Source of the DNA: Butyricimonas faecihominis
Lineage (GTDB): Bacteria > Bacteroidota > Bacteroidia > Bacteroidales > Marinifilaceae
DNA: 64,000 bases
Direction of reading: 5' to 3'
Assembly: GCF_033096445.1 (NCBI RefSeq)
Contig: NZ_AP028155.1
Coordinates: 1,245,880-1,309,879 of the forward strand
Part shown: in pieces, positions 25,832 through 35,737 of the stretch
Position numbering within the stretch: the stretch's first letter is position 1
Layout: the number at the start of each line of letters is the position of its first letter
Notes under the pieces: generated by a model
The model's database searches: none
The model's input: the letters and a program-made list of their open reading frames with translations, nothing else
What the model was told of the DNA's origin: nothing
Position numbers and translations under genes: made by a program

Positions 25832-26605
25832 ATGAACAAACAAGGAAATACATATACCTTTATCTATTCCATCGTTTTGGTTGTCGTAGTTGCAGCCATT
25901 CTGGCGATAGTGTCTCTTTCACTAAAGCCATACCAAGATGAGAATATTGAGAACGAGAAGAGACAAAACATTCTGAGTTCTGTAAATGTTAGTTCTACCC
26001 CGGAAACTTCGGCTGAATTGTTCAACAAAATCATCACAAAACAATTCATTCTGAACTACAAGGGTGAGGCTATTGAAGGAAACGCTTTCGCCGTGGACAT
26101 CCCGACCGAAGGTAAGAAACTTCAGAAAGCAATGAAAAACCCCGAACTTCAAAAAGCGTTGAAGGACGGAAAATTGCTTTCAGAAACAATCAAAGATGAC
26201 AAAGCATTAGCGGACATTAAATTCCCTGTATTCGTGGCCGACATTGACGGAGCCACCAAATACATCCTGCCGACATACGGGGTTGGACTTTGGGGGCCGG
26301 TATGGGGTTATATTTCTTTAAATGAGGACAAAAATACCGTTTACGGGGTTCTGTTCGACCACAAAGGAGAAACTCCCGGACTTGGAGCCGAGATCACCCA
26401 ACCGTTTTTCCAGAAGCAATTCAGCGGAAAGACCGTTTTTGAAAACTCCTCTTTAAAAGCCATCACGGTGAAGAAAGGCGGTAACGCAACCGGAGTACAC
26501 GAAGTTGACGGAATCTCCGGGGGTACCATCACGTCAAAAGCAGTTGAGACGATGATCGCCGACTACTTAAAATGTTACGAACAATTCTTAAAACAAATAC
26601 AATAA
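25832..26605 (+). CDS. nqrC: Na+-translocating NADH:quinone reductase subunit C
   Basis: Protein of 257 aa with one N-terminal membrane helix (about 10-32) and a periplasmic FMN-binding domain. The flavinylation site is [10 protein letters not shown] near residue 230, where the second Thr in the conserved S-G-x-T receives FMN from ApbE. The stop TAA overlaps the nqrD ATG by one base, showing translational coupling. Confidence 0.95.
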   Translation: MNKQGNTYTFIYSIVLVVVVAAILAIVSLSLKPYQDENIENEKRQNILSSVNVSSTPETSAELFNKIITKQFILNYKGEAIEGNAFAVDIPTEGKKLQKAMKNPELQKALKDGKLLSETIKDDKALADIKFPVFVADIDGATKYILPTYGVGLWGPVWGYISLNEDKNTVYGVLFDHKGETPGLGAEITQPFFQKQFSGKTVFENSSLKAITVKKGGNATGVHEVDGISGGTITSKAVETMIADYLKCYEQFLKQIQ

Positions 26606-27249
26606 TGAGCGATAAAGAAACATTATTTTCAGCTAAGAACCGAGAGTTGTTGCTCGGTCCCTTGAGCAAAAATAACCCCGTTCTGGTACAGATTCTGGGT
26701 ATATGTTCTGCTCTCGCCGTAACCGCGAAAATGGAACCGGCCATCGTGATGGCTCTTTCGGTTACAGCCGTAACGGCATTCTCTAACGTGATTCTTTCGC
26801 TACTGAGGAATACAATCCCGACACGTATACGTATCATCGTGCAGTTGGTCGTGGTTGCTGCATTGGTAATCATCGTCGATCAGGTACTGAAAGCATTCGC
26901 CTACGAGGTAAGTAAACAGTTATCCGTGTTCGTCGGGTTGATCATCACGAACTGTATCATCATGGGACGTATCGAGGCTTTCGCCTTGGGTAACAAACCG
27001 TGGCCTTCATTACTGGACGGTATCGGTAACGGTCTCGGATACGGGTTAGTCCTCGTGATCGTAGCTTTCTTCCGTGAATTACTGGGGTCCGGAACTTTGT
27101 TCGGGGTAAAAGTAATCCCACAAATATTCTACGATTGGGGTTATCAAAACAACGGTTTAATGATTCTTCCCCCGATGGCATTGATGCTGGTGGGGCTGAT
27201 CATTTGGGTTCACCGTTCCAAGAACAAGGATTTAATAGAACAGAAATAG
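26605..27249 (+). CDS. nqrD: Na+-translocating NADH:quinone reductase subunit D
   Basis: Protein of 214 aa with six membrane helices. The start at ATG 26605 ([15 protein letters not shown]) overlaps the last base of the nqrC stop; a reading from 26572 would overlap nqrC by 34 bases and adds non-homologous residues. NqrD and NqrE are homologous, inversely oriented subunits that hold an Fe-S centre between them; the conserved Cys is in ITNCIIMGR. Confidence 0.95.
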   Translation: MSDKETLFSAKNRELLLGPLSKNNPVLVQILGICSALAVTAKMEPAIVMALSVTAVTAFSNVILSLLRNTIPTRIRIIVQLVVVAALVIIVDQVLKAFAYEVSKQLSVFVGLIITNCIIMGRIEAFALGNKPWPSLLDGIGNGLGYGLVLVIVAFFRELLGSGTLFGVKVIPQIFYDWGYQNNGLMILPPMALMLVGLIIWVHRSKNKDLIEQK

Positions 27250-27272
27250 TCAACTAAAAGTGAAATAACGAT

Positions 27273-27893
27273 ATGGAAAATCTATTAAATATATTTGTAC
27301 GGTCCGTATTCATTGACAACATGATCTTTGCTTACTTCTTGGGTATGTGTTCATACCTTGCTGTATCAAAGACCGTGAAAACATCATTCGGATTAGGTAT
27401 TGCCGTCGTGTTCGTGTTATTAATCACCGTCCCGGTAAACTACTTGCTGGATAACTTCGTGCTAAAAGCTGGAGCTTTAAGCTGGTTACTGGGTGAAAGT
27501 GCGGCAAACATCGATTTAAGTTTCTTGAGTTTCATCATGTTCATCGCAGTTATCGCCGCTATCGTGCAACTCGTGGAAATGGTCGTTGAGAAATTTGCCC
27601 CCGCACTTTACAACCAGTTAGGAATCTTTCTTCCGTTGATCGCGGTAAACTGCGCCATCATGGGAGCATCCCTGTTCATGCAAGAAAGAGGATATGCTAA
27701 CATTGGAGAGGCAACGGCTTTCGGTTTGGGTTCAGGTATCGGTTGGATGCTCGCCATCGTGGGTATTGCCGCTATTCGTGAGAAACTGAAATATTCAAAT
27801 ATCCCCGCCCCGCTTAGAGGTATCGGTATTACCTTTATCGTGACCGGATTGATGGCTATTTCATTCATGAGTTTCTTGGGAATTAACCTGTAA
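27273..27893 (+). CDS. nqrE: Na+-translocating NADH:quinone reductase subunit E
   Basis: Protein of 206 aa with six membrane helices, homologous to NqrD. Cys residues are in [10 protein letters not shown] and [12 protein letters not shown], positions used for the intramembrane iron centre. It follows nqrD after 23 bases. Confidence 0.95.
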   Translation: MENLLNIFVRSVFIDNMIFAYFLGMCSYLAVSKTVKTSFGLGIAVVFVLLITVPVNYLLDNFVLKAGALSWLLGESAANIDLSFLSFIMFIAVIAAIVQLVEMVVEKFAPALYNQLGIFLPLIAVNCAIMGASLFMQERGYANIGEATAFGLGSGIGWMLAIVGIAAIREKLKYSNIPAPLRGIGITFIVTGLMAISFMSFLGINL

Positions 27894-27896
27894 AAT

Positions 27897-27980
27897 AATT
27901 TTAAATTGTAAATTTTAGATTGTAAATTTCTCTGGAGTCCTCAATTTAAAATTTAAAATCATAAAATCTAAAATTAAAAA
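27897..27980. repeat. TTTAAATT/AAATCTAAAAT repeats between nqrE and nqrF
   Basis: Inverted copies on either side of about 20 unique bases (CTCTGGAGTCC), ending directly at the nqrF ATG. Third example inside the nqr operon. Confidence 0.6.
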
Positions 27981-29249
27981 ATGATGTTATTAGCAATAAA
28001 TACAACAATTGTCATGTCAGGGGTCATCGTGTTCCTCATCGTAACACTGATTCTCGTGGGCATGCTTTTGTTCGCCAAGGCCAAACTGACTCCCAAAGGA
28101 GAGGTGAAAGTTGACATTAATCATGGCGAAAAGGAATTGGTAACCGAACCGGGGTCCACGCTGTTGGCCACCCTTGGAAACAACAAAATCTTCCTCCCCT
28201 CGGCTTGTGGAGGTAAAGGTTCATGCGGTATGTGTCGTTGTCAGGTTGAATCCGGAGCAGGGTCTATCCTACCAACAGAAACGGGATTCTTCTCCTACAA
28301 ACAACAACACGACAACTGGCGCTTGGCTTGTCAGGTAAAAGTGAAAGAGAATATCGAGATGCACATTCCGGAAGAAGTTCTCGGAATCAAGAAATGGGAG
28401 TGCGAAGTGGTTTCCAACAGAAATATCTCTACTTTCTTGAAAGAATTCGTGGTAAAATTACCAGAAGGCGAAAACCTGAAATTCAAATCCGGAGGATATA
28501 TCCAGATTGACGTGCCTGCAATCGACGTTGACTTCAAGACGTTCGATATTGACGAGAAGTACAAGGCTGACTGGGAACGCATGAAAATGTTCGATCTTAA
28601 AATGCACAACCCGGAAGCAACCTACCGTGCTTACTCCATGGCCAACTCCCCGGCAGAAGGTAACATTATCATGTTGAACATTCGTATCGCGACTCCCCCG
28701 TTTGACAAAGCTATCGGTGGTTTTGCCAACGTGAATCCCGGTATCTGTTCTTCTTACATCTTCTCTCGCAAGCCGGGAGATAAGGTAAGTATTTCCGGAC
28801 CTTACGGAGAGTTCTTCTTGAGAGACACGAACAACGAGATGATGTTCATCGGTGGTGGTGCCGGTATGGCCCCCATGCGTTCACACATCTTTAACCTCTT
28901 CCACACGATGCATACCAATCGTAAAGTTACCTTCTGGTACGGTGCGCGTGCTTTGCAAGAGGCTCCTTACGTGGACGAGTTCAACAAGATTCAAGAAGAG
29001 AACCCGAACTTCCACTGGACGCTGGCTCTCGACAGACCGGATCCCGTGGCTGACGCGGCCGGAGTGGCTTACAAACCGGGTTTCGTTCATCAGGTAATCT
29101 TCGAGAATTATTTGAAGAATCATGAAAACCCGGAAGATATTGAATACTACCTCTGCGGTCCTCCCATGATGATCTCGGCAGTAACCAAAATGCTGTACGA
29201 CCTTGGAGTTCCGGATGAAAACGTAATGTACGATAACTTCGGAGGATAA
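27981..29249 (+). CDS. nqrF: Na+-translocating NADH:quinone reductase subunit F
   Basis: Protein of 422 aa and the NADH-oxidising entry subunit. It has an N-terminal helix (about 10-30), a [2Fe-2S] ferredoxin domain with SACGGKGSCGMCRCQ and a fourth Cys in RLACQV, an FAD domain with YRAYSMANSP, and an NADH domain with GGGAGMAPMRSH and the C-terminal YLCGPPMM. It is the last gene of the operon, followed by a strong terminator. Confidence 0.96.
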   Translation: MMLLAINTTIVMSGVIVFLIVTLILVGMLLFAKAKLTPKGEVKVDINHGEKELVTEPGSTLLATLGNNKIFLPSACGGKGSCGMCRCQVESGAGSILPTETGFFSYKQQHDNWRLACQVKVKENIEMHIPEEVLGIKKWECEVVSNRNISTFLKEFVVKLPEGENLKFKSGGYIQIDVPAIDVDFKTFDIDEKYKADWERMKMFDLKMHNPEATYRAYSMANSPAEGNIIMLNIRIATPPFDKAIGGFANVNPGICSSYIFSRKPGDKVSISGPYGEFFLRDTNNEMMFIGGGAGMAPMRSHIFNLFHTMHTNRKVTFWYGARALQEAPYVDEFNKIQEENPNFHWTLALDRPDPVADAAGVAYKPGFVHQVIFENYLKNHENPEDIEYYLCGPPMMISAVTKMLYDLGVPDENVMYDNFGG

Positions 29250-29257
29250 TCAAAATA

Positions 29258-29288
29258 AAAAAAGCTGCTTTTACAAGCAGCTTTTTTT
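29258..29288 (+). terminator. Intrinsic terminator of the nqr operon
   Basis: AAAGCTGCTT (29261-29270) pairs with AAGCAGCTTT (29275-29284), with an A-run before and a T-run after, so it can also serve the convergent gene. Confidence 0.88.
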
Positions 29289-29303
29289 ATTTCAAATGAC
29301 AAA

Positions 29304-31181
29304 TTACTTTTTCAAAAACATATTCTTAAATTCAATCGCTTCAAGCAGTAATCCCGAATTTACTTGATTCCGGGGAAGACGATTCAACAGAGAATCCGTC
29401 ATCTGGATGTTCCCGGCCACCTTCTTCTCGTAGATCACGTTATCCATGATAAAAGCATAATTCTGCGGATCCCCGGCCAGATGAAAAGGCGGGCGTTCAG
29501 GATCAAACAAATCCCTTCCCATGGAATAATCTTCCGCCGGATTCTTCACTCCCAGCACCCGTTTCATTAAAGTCGGTGTCACGTCATAATGAGATGTCCT
29601 GTGCGAGTACACACCGGGAGTATTTCCCGGATAGTACAGGATAAACGGAACATGCACCTGTGCGTTCGAGAAATCACTTCCATGCCCCCAGAAATTCTTT
29701 TTATTCTCGTTAAACTCTTGCCCGTGGTCCCCGGTAATGACAATCACGGAATTATCCAACAACCCGTTCGCCTCCAGTTTATTCACCACCTTTCCCACAA
29801 GCGAATCGACATAATAGGCACAATTTCGATACAGGTTAAAGAATGGTTCCGGATCCAGATTATTATTTAAAGCCAAATAATTGGCATAATCCCACGAAGG
29901 CTGAAATTTCTTACGATAGGGAGCCGGAATATCTATCGCGTGCAACAAATCGTAGAACACGAACGAAAAGAAAGGTTGATCCACTTCTTTTCGTTCATCC
30001 AGATAATTCAGAAAATCTTCCGTGATCCTGTTATCCCGGTCAAACGGAGTTGCCCCCGGTGTTTCCTTGCGAATATCTTTCACGTTCCCGAAGACGATGC
30101 GATAAAAAGGAGGATTAACAAGCGTCGCACTGGCGAACGTCTCTATATCATACCCATTTTCCAGTAAGTTCTCGATAAATAAAGGTTGTACTCCCGTACG
30201 TTCAAAATCTTGCCAGTACGTCGCGGAAATACCGAAAAACAAACCGAATATCCCACCCCGCGTACCATTACTGGAACTCAGGTGACGATTGAACACCGCG
30301 GAACGATCGCCAAAAGCCCGGATGTTAGGACAACACTCCCGTGTAAAAGTCCTAAAATTCCACGAATCCAAAATAAGATAAATGATATTCAACGGTTTCA
30401 CGCTATCCGTTTTTTCCAGCGGATGCAGAGGATACACGAAACCATGCCCTTTCCCCTTATCCGGGTTATTCACATACAAATCTTCCTTTTTGACCACTCC
30501 CAACTTCAACATCAAACGGTTGGCCGTCAAAGGGTAATATTGCGGTAAACAAGCCGATACTTCCGTGATCGAATTCACGTTAGCTGCCGCTGCATAAGCA
30601 TGGGTTAACTGGGGTGCGATACAGGAAAACAGAAACAGATAAATCCCGATTTTCACCTGTTTCGAAGTAACATACCGGGCATATCGATAAGCAATAAAAA
30701 TAACCACCAAAGTAAACAATAAAATAAGTAACCCGATAAAAACCCCGTGCAGGACCAAGGTATCATTAAACACGAATACTTGGTTTCCTCCCTCGCCAAA
30801 AGCCAGATCTAGCACGAACCCGTTAATATGGAATTTATACAACTGGAAAACAATCCCGTTCAGATAGGCCAACACGTTCAATAAAAATATAGCACAAGTA
30901 AACAGCATGGTACCGACCTTCCGCATCTGCCGCCACCACGCGAAGGGAAGATATAAAACAACCCAAGGAATCAAATTGAAAAGAAAAGCTTGTCCCAGTG
31001 CCGCTATCAAATAATAAAAACCCCCGACGAAATTCAAGGATTCCCAGTAATTACTATTCACGAGATAAATCACAAATTGAACGAGTAACAGGCAAGAGGC
31101 ACACATATATAACAGAAAACCCCTCTTCAAATAATTCACTTTCCCAGCGTAAACCATTGATTTAGAATCATTAAATGTCAT
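29304..31181 (-). CDS. YejM/PbgA-like membrane-anchored alkaline-phosphatase-superfamily protein
   Basis: Protein of 625 aa from ATG 31181 (a longer reading needs TTG at 31247). Five membrane helices lie in the first 210 residues and a sulfatase/phosphoglycerol-transferase fold follows. Order and short blocks (NYLKRGFLL, YPLTANRLMLKLGV, SSSNGTRGGIFGLFFGIS, PAEDYSMGRDLF) match E. coli YejM/PbgA, the regulator of LPS synthesis through LapB/FtsH. Unlike YejM, which has lost them, this protein keeps metal-site residues: Asp in ILDSW, Thr in SNGTRGG and ITGDHGQEF. It may therefore be an active hydrolase or transferase. It converges with nqrF. Confidence 0.8.
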   Translation of the reverse strand: MTFNDSKSMVYAGKVNYLKRGFLLYMCASCLLLVQFVIYLVNSNYWESLNFVGGFYYLIAALGQAFLFNLIPWVVLYLPFAWWRQMRKVGTMLFTCAIFLLNVLAYLNGIVFQLYKFHINGFVLDLAFGEGGNQVFVFNDTLVLHGVFIGLLILLFTLVVIFIAYRYARYVTSKQVKIGIYLFLFSCIAPQLTHAYAAAANVNSITEVSACLPQYYPLTANRLMLKLGVVKKEDLYVNNPDKGKGHGFVYPLHPLEKTDSVKPLNIIYLILDSWNFRTFTRECCPNIRAFGDRSAVFNRHLSSSNGTRGGIFGLFFGISATYWQDFERTGVQPLFIENLLENGYDIETFASATLVNPPFYRIVFGNVKDIRKETPGATPFDRDNRITEDFLNYLDERKEVDQPFFSFVFYDLLHAIDIPAPYRKKFQPSWDYANYLALNNNLDPEPFFNLYRNCAYYVDSLVGKVVNKLEANGLLDNSVIVITGDHGQEFNENKKNFWGHGSDFSNAQVHVPFILYYPGNTPGVYSHRTSHYDVTPTLMKRVLGVKNPAEDYSMGRDLFDPERPPFHLAGDPQNYAFIMDNVIYEKKVAGNIQMTDSLLNRLPRNQVNSGLLLEAIEFKNMFLKK

Positions 31182-31312
31182 AAACGATTGTATTAAGAAA
31201 TGATCATATAATAGTTGCAAATAAAAAGCATTAAATCGACTTTTCAATCATTTTCTTAAAAATTCATTCTCAATTATTTAATTCTTTTTCCCACCTCCTT
31301 GTGAGCAAATAA

Positions 31313-31350
31313 AATGGATGTCAATAAACGATCGTTTATTGACATCCATT
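31313..31350. repeat. 38-bp perfect palindrome
   Basis: Two exact 19-base half-sites beginning AATGGATGTCAATAAACGA, with no spacer. It lies between two minus-strand genes, 45 bases past the stop of the upstream one (31396) and 132 bases before the start of the downstream one (31181). On the minus strand the hairpin is followed by TTATTTG, a poor T-tail. It could be a terminator, an operator or a protein-binding palindrome. Confidence 0.6.
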
Positions 31351-31395
31351 ACATCAGACAAAAACCCCTATTGATAGGAGTTTTACTTCAAAATA

Positions 31396-31890
31396 TTAAT
31401 ATTTTAACTTACTATAATTCAGTCCATATAGAATAATAAACAAGAGAGCAAAGAACCCGGACATTGCCATGGAAACTATCACGGCACTGTTCCAACCGGA
31501 GTAAATCGGCATGATAAATAATTGCCCGATCTGCGCAACCGCGTACAAATAGAAACCATTCCTTTTTAGCTTGTACATCATGAAAGCTCCTATCAAACTG
31601 ATCACGGCACACAAGGCTGCCAACGAGTAGATTGCTTTCCCGTGCATGATGGTAGTTTGTAACACCTCCAAGGATGAACTCAGCATGGAAGAAACCCAAG
31701 AAGGTTGCGTTTCGGTCCCGGCCATCGTCGTTATCTGTTGAATTTGAGCAACCAATCGTTCCGGTGTAAACATCGCTAATTGGAATAAATTGTTAATTAA
31801 ACCCCAACCACTACCAATAAATGTCAAGATGCAAAGTACAGTTAGAAAAGTCGGTCTGACCGGTTTCTCTACGTTAAAAGGATTTTCCAT
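31396..31890 (-). CDS. Four-helix integral membrane protein of unknown function
   Basis: Protein of 164 aa from ATG 31890 (MENPFNVEKPVRPTFLTVLC). Hydrophobic segments at about 14-38, 85-107, 112-133 and 135-158. The opening PxRPTFLTVLCILTFIGSG is a pattern I have seen in uncharacterised Bacteroidetes membrane proteins, but I cannot attach a function. It is divergent from glyA. Confidence 0.7.
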   Translation of the reverse strand: MENPFNVEKPVRPTFLTVLCILTFIGSGWGLINNLFQLAMFTPERLVAQIQQITTMAGTETQPSWVSSMLSSSLEVLQTTIMHGKAIYSLAALCAVISLIGAFMMYKLKRNGFYLYAVAQIGQLFIMPIYSGWNSAVIVSMAMSGFFALLFIILYGLNYSKLKY

Positions 31891-31974
31891 AATCAAGTTA
31901 ATTTTATACACAACAAACGTACACAAATATTCGAAAATTAAAAAACAAGAGATGAAAAAAAGTTGACAAATACT

Positions 31975-32004
31975 TTGTTTACATGCACGATTAGTATAAT
32001 TTTG
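31975..32004 (+). promoter_or_regulatory. Promoter of glyA
   Basis: TTTG at 31975-31978, 18 bases, then TAATTTTG at 31997-32004. Both boxes match the Bacteroidetes consensus. Confidence 0.75.
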
Positions 32005-32045
32005 GCCTAGATTTATAAACGTCTATAGTATTAAAAATCTAAATA

Positions 32046-33326
32046 ATGAAAAGAGACACTCAAATTTTCGACCTGATTGACAAAGAATGTCATCGTCAAA
32101 AAGAAGGACTTGAATTAATCGCATCTGAAAACTTCGTGAGCGAGCAAGTAATGCAGGCTATGGGATCTTGCCTGACCAATAAATATGCAGAGGGATACCC
32201 CGGGGCCCGTTATTACGGTGGTTGCCAAATCGTTGACCAGACGGAACAACTGGCTATCGACCGGGCTTGCCAGCTATTCGGTGCCGAATTTGCTAACGTG
32301 CAACCGCATTCCGGCGCACAAGCTAACGCTGCCGTGTTCTTTGCTTGCATGAAACCCGGCGACACGTTCTTAGGTCTTGACTTGGCTCATGGCGGTCACC
32401 TTTCACACGGATCACCCGTGAACCTTTCCGGTATTAACTATCACCCGGTAGCTTACCACGTGAAAGAAGAAACCGGGATGGTTGACTATGACGAGATGGA
32501 ACAACTGGCTTTGGAACACAAACCGAAATTAATCGTGTCTGGAGCATCCGCTTATTCTCGCGATTGGGATTACAAACGTATGCGCGAAATCGCTGATAAA
32601 GTAGGTGCTTTGCTAATGTGCGATATGTCTCACCCTGCCGGATTGATTGCCAAAGGTTTGTTGAACAACCCGATGGAATATTGCCACATCGTGACAACCA
32701 CCACTCACAAAACCCTTCGCGGACCTCGTGGGGGTATGATCCTTCTTCCGAAAGATTTCCCGAATCCTTGGGGATTGAAAACTCCGAAGGGAGAGATCAA
32801 GATGATGTCACAAGTGATCAACTTTGCCGTGTTCCCGGGCCAACAAGGTGGACCGCTTGAACACGTGATTGCCGCTAAAGCTGTTGCTTTCGGCGAGGCA
32901 TTGTCTGACGAGTACACGGAATATGCAAAACAAATGTTAGCAAACGCCAGAGCGATGGCCAAAGCATTCGTGGACAAAGGTTATAAAGTGGTTTCCGGCG
33001 GTACCGACAACCATTCCATGTTGATTGACCTGAGAACCAAATTCCCGGAATTAACTGGTAAGAAAGCTGAAAACACGCTTGTTAAAGCTGACATCACAAT
33101 CAACAAGAACATGGTTCCATTTGATACCCGCACCCCGTTCTCTACTTCAGGTCTTCGTGTAGGAACTCCGGCAATCACCACTCGTGGTTTGAAAGAGGAG
33201 CATATGCCTATCATCGTGGACATGATCGACAGAGTATTGAGCGCCCCGGACGATGAAGCCGTGATCGCACAAGTAAAGAAAGAAGTAAACGCCATGATGA
33301 GTGACAGACCTATGTTCGCTTGGTAA
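32046..33326 (+). CDS. glyA: Serine hydroxymethyltransferase
   Basis: Protein of 426 aa, standard length. It converts serine and tetrahydrofolate to glycine and 5,10-methylene-THF, the substrate of MetF. The PLP lysine is in [14 protein letters not shown] (about residue 226), with the folate/serine-binding blocks [11 protein letters not shown] and YPGARYYGG. It is a single gene with its own promoter and terminator. Confidence 0.97.
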   Translation: MKRDTQIFDLIDKECHRQKEGLELIASENFVSEQVMQAMGSCLTNKYAEGYPGARYYGGCQIVDQTEQLAIDRACQLFGAEFANVQPHSGAQANAAVFFACMKPGDTFLGLDLAHGGHLSHGSPVNLSGINYHPVAYHVKEETGMVDYDEMEQLALEHKPKLIVSGASAYSRDWDYKRMREIADKVGALLMCDMSHPAGLIAKGLLNNPMEYCHIVTTTTHKTLRGPRGGMILLPKDFPNPWGLKTPKGEIKMMSQVINFAVFPGQQGGPLEHVIAAKAVAFGEALSDEYTEYAKQMLANARAMAKAFVDKGYKVVSGGTDNHSMLIDLRTKFPELTGKKAENTLVKADITINKNMVPFDTRTPFSTSGLRVGTPAITTRGLKEEHMPIIVDMIDRVLSAPDDEAVIAQVKKEVNAMMSDRPMFAW

Positions 33327-33349
33327 TAAGACTTTCTAAATATACAAAG

Positions 33350-33379
33350 AGACCGCAACATGGATTGCGGTCTTTTTTT
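33350..33379 (+). terminator. Intrinsic terminator of glyA
   Basis: AGACCGCAA (33350-33358) pairs with TTGCGGTCT (33365-33373), followed by six T. Confidence 0.9.
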
Positions 33380-33489
33380 ATTTGTTAATTAGTATTTAGT
33401 CTATCACGAGATTTCACGGTAATCTTGCATTTGGATCTCACTATATCTCAAGGTAAATACACCGGTATCCCACCTATGTCTCGCTAAGA

Positions 33490-33533
33490 GGTTAACGATA
33501 GGTTAACGATAGATTAACGATAGGTCAACGATA
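33490..33533. repeat. Tandem array of four 11-bp units
   Basis: Consecutive units GGTTAACGATA, GGTTAACGATA, GATTAACGATA and GGTCAACGATA without spacers. One helical turn per unit places every copy on the same face of DNA. Each contains TTAAC or TCAAC. Confidence 0.8.
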
Positions 33534-33628
33534 CGGGGAATTAATTTGTTCCTGACATCATGTTCTCATACAATCATCATATTAACGAGACTACGGCAAG
33601 ACACGGGCGAAATAGACTGTCAATACCA

Positions 33629-34249
33629 CTACTTCCCACCTCGTTCTTTTTTTACCTTCCGGGAATTCTTTTTTATATCCTTCAGCCCTTTTTTCATCGC
33701 ATTATATAATAATGTACCAGCCGAACGAGCAAACACAACTTGCTCGTCTCCCGCATCCAGTGTCACGGATGCTATTATTCGCTGGAAATAAATCCGGGCT
33801 CCCAGAGAAACATCATACACGGCAATACAGACTTCCGACTCGCTCTTCTGGTAAGAAAGTGGTCCCCCGGGATAAATCAGATCGCTGACCTCATTACGTA
33901 CTTTTCGAGCCGTGGCAGTCACCACATACTTGTAATCCGTCGTTTTCTTCAACGTCTCCATCACTTCGAGAGACAACTCAAAAGTGAGTTTGTCATGAGA
34001 CAGGTATTTCAAGGATATATCATTCAAAAAATAAATAGAATCCCCTCCCATCTTTTTCAATTCCTTTAATAGATCACGTGTCAACCCTTCCTTGTACATG
34101 AGAGGTAACTGAGTTTCCACGTTCGTCACCAACCATTTACCCGTCGTGAAATCCAGACTTTTCGGGGACTCGTATAAATGCATATAACTGGGAGTAGCAC
34201 ACGAAACAACCATCACCACTAAAATCAATAAAACGCCATGCTTCATCAT
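33629..34249 (-). CDS. Lipoprotein of unknown function
   Basis: Protein of 206 aa. The signal peptide ends with the lipobox VVSC (Cys17). The mature part is mixed alpha/beta with no motif I recognise, and the C-terminus is strongly basic (KKNSRKVKKERGGK). It has two adjacent Met codons at the start; the first (34249) is used here. It is immediately downstream of the epimerase gene (10 bases), so it is probably co-transcribed with it and with the acetyltransferase upstream. Confidence 0.65.
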   Translation of the reverse strand: MMKHGVLLILVVMVVSCATPSYMHLYESPKSLDFTTGKWLVTNVETQLPLMYKEGLTRDLLKELKKMGGDSIYFLNDISLKYLSHDKLTFELSLEVMETLKKTTDYKYVVTATARKVRNEVSDLIYPGGPLSYQKSESEVCIAVYDVSLGARIYFQRIIASVTLDAGDEQVVFARSAGTLLYNAMKKGLKDIKKNSRKVKKERGGK

Positions 34250-34259
34250 GATTCTTATT

Positions 34260-35213
34260 TTATAGTGTTTCCAATCCTTCTCTAAAATTCTTGTATTTTA
34301 AACAAGGTAATAGCTCCTTCCTCATCCGGGAAGTATCCCCGTAATACGACACTCGCCCGATCCGAATAAAATCGATGGTTAACGGGCTTCTAACCCCGAA
34401 CAGTCGGGAAACCAACTCGAACACTCGTGCCGCCGTATTAATCATCCATAAAGGCATTCGCCAAGGCCTACACGTGTGCCAGTATTTTGTAGCCTCGTCC
34501 AAGAATTCTTGCAAGGTCTGAATACCCTCATCCCCAACATGATAAATTCCACGTACCCCTTCATTCATGATTGCCGCCCTCGTCGCCTCCAAAAAGTCAT
34601 CCGTGGAGATCAAATGAATACAAGTAGGCTTTCTCCAAACTCCCAGCAGGGCATGACGAGAAAACCAACGGGCCGCATCAATCATCAAGATCCCTTTCCC
34701 GTAAACCATCCCGACTCTTAAAGCGACAGGTTCAAAACCGCTTCGCTCCCCATACTCGAATAGTAACCTTTCCTCTTCCAAGCGAGTCCGGGCATGCATC
34801 GAAATAGGATTTCCGTCCAATCTTCCCCTAGCGGGATGATTCGGGGTTGTCTCACCCTCCACGTGCGGGAAACTAATTAAAATAACCCGCTTTACCCCTT
34901 TTTGAACGGCCACATCCAATAAATTTTTAAAATATAGGGTATTTGTCGTCTTTAAAAACTTTTCCGGATTATGCTTGAAAAGCACCCCGGCAAAATGAAC
35001 GATAGTATCGACCCCATTCAAAGCATCCCTCAAACTCTCCCGCACAGCAAGATCCGCCCGGAACACGTTCACATTATCTTTCGTCTTTAATTCCTGACTT
35101 ACATCTTTACAATGAACGAGAAGATGCAACAACATCTCGTCTTTCAACAAATGACGGGCGAGCAATCCTCCCAAATTTCCCGCGGCGCCGGTGATCAACA
35201 CTCGCTTTTTCAT
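34260..35213 (-). CDS. NAD(P)-dependent epimerase/dehydratase family protein
   Basis: Protein of 317 aa, extended SDR fold. The cofactor loop is LITGAAGNLGG (residues 6-16), followed by DTIVHFAG. The usual catalytic YxxxK is not clearly present (the segment ARTRLEEERLLFEYG stands there), so an oxidoreductase reaction is uncertain. The substrate is unknown. Start ATG overlaps the stop of the upstream acetyltransferase by four bases (ATGA), showing coupling. Confidence 0.78.
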   Translation of the reverse strand: MKKRVLITGAAGNLGGLLARHLLKDEMLLHLLVHCKDVSQELKTKDNVNVFRADLAVRESLRDALNGVDTIVHFAGVLFKHNPEKFLKTTNTLYFKNLLDVAVQKGVKRVILISFPHVEGETTPNHPARGRLDGNPISMHARTRLEEERLLFEYGERSGFEPVALRVGMVYGKGILMIDAARWFSRHALLGVWRKPTCIHLISTDDFLEATRAAIMNEGVRGIYHVGDEGIQTLQEFLDEATKYWHTCRPWRMPLWMINTAARVFELVSRLFGVRSPLTIDFIRIGRVSYYGDTSRMRKELLPCLKYKNFREGLETL

Positions 35214-35737
35214 ACCTCACGCTTTACTAAATCATAATAATACATATCTATCACCCGTCCGTTTTTAATCGCTGCATCACGCAAAATAGCCTGTCTGGTA
35301 AAACCAACTTTTTCCAACACTTTCATCGAGGCAGGATTATACTCGTAAACAGAGGCAAACAAACGAATAATTCCGGTTTCCCGAAACACGTAATCAACCA
35401 GCAACGCAACAGCCTCGCCCATTATTCCCCGCCCCCAATAGTCCTCACCCAGCCAATAACCGACCTCCGCACTAAGACGCTCCACATCAGTCAAGGGTAC
35501 GATCCCTACCCCACCCACGGCCTCTCCCGCTACCTCTATGGCAAAATTTTGGACATAAGGCTGGGCTTGTACCATCCGGATATACTTATCGGCATCCAAC
35601 ATTGTATACGGGTATGGAAGTCCATCCCGCACGTTATTCCATATTTTCACGTTATTAATATGTTTCGCTAACGAGTCTATATCCGTCAACTTCCACTCCC
35701 GTAACCTAAAATTTTCCTGTTTACTTCTTATTTCCAT
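35210..35737 (-). CDS. GNAT acetyltransferase, RimJ/RimL type
   Basis: Protein of 175 aa from ATG 35737 (MEIRSKQENFRLREWKLTD); a longer reading would use TTG at 35770. It has the acceptor block GGVGIVPLTD, the acetyl-CoA loop YWLGEDYWGRGIMGEA and the closing ASVYEYNPASMKVLEKVGF. It is close to ribosomal-protein or small-molecule N-acetyltransferases of the Acetyltransf_3 family. The substrate is unknown. It heads the group with the epimerase and lipoprotein. Confidence 0.85.
   Translation of the reverse strand: MEIRSKQENFRLREWKLTDIDSLAKHINNVKIWNNVRDGLPYPYTMLDADKYIRMVQAQPYVQNFAIEVAGEAVGGVGIVPLTDVERLSAEVGYWLGEDYWGRGIMGEAVALLVDYVFRETGIIRLFASVYEYNPASMKVLEKVGFTRQAILRDAAIKNGRVIDMYYYDLVKREV

Larger units (their letters stand above)
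33327..33628. other. Gap between glyA and the convergent lipoprotein
   Basis: Holds the glyA terminator (33350-33379) and a tandem array of four 11-base units (33490-33533). No ORF or tRNA is seen. Confidence 0.6.

Noticed and set aside
26572-26604. Earlier start of nqrD
   Set aside because: It overlaps nqrC by 34 bases and adds residues not found in NqrD; the ATG at 26605 overlaps the nqrC stop by one base, as expected for coupling.
33490-33533. CRISPR array
   Set aside because: The units are 11 bases with no spacers, and there are no cas genes.
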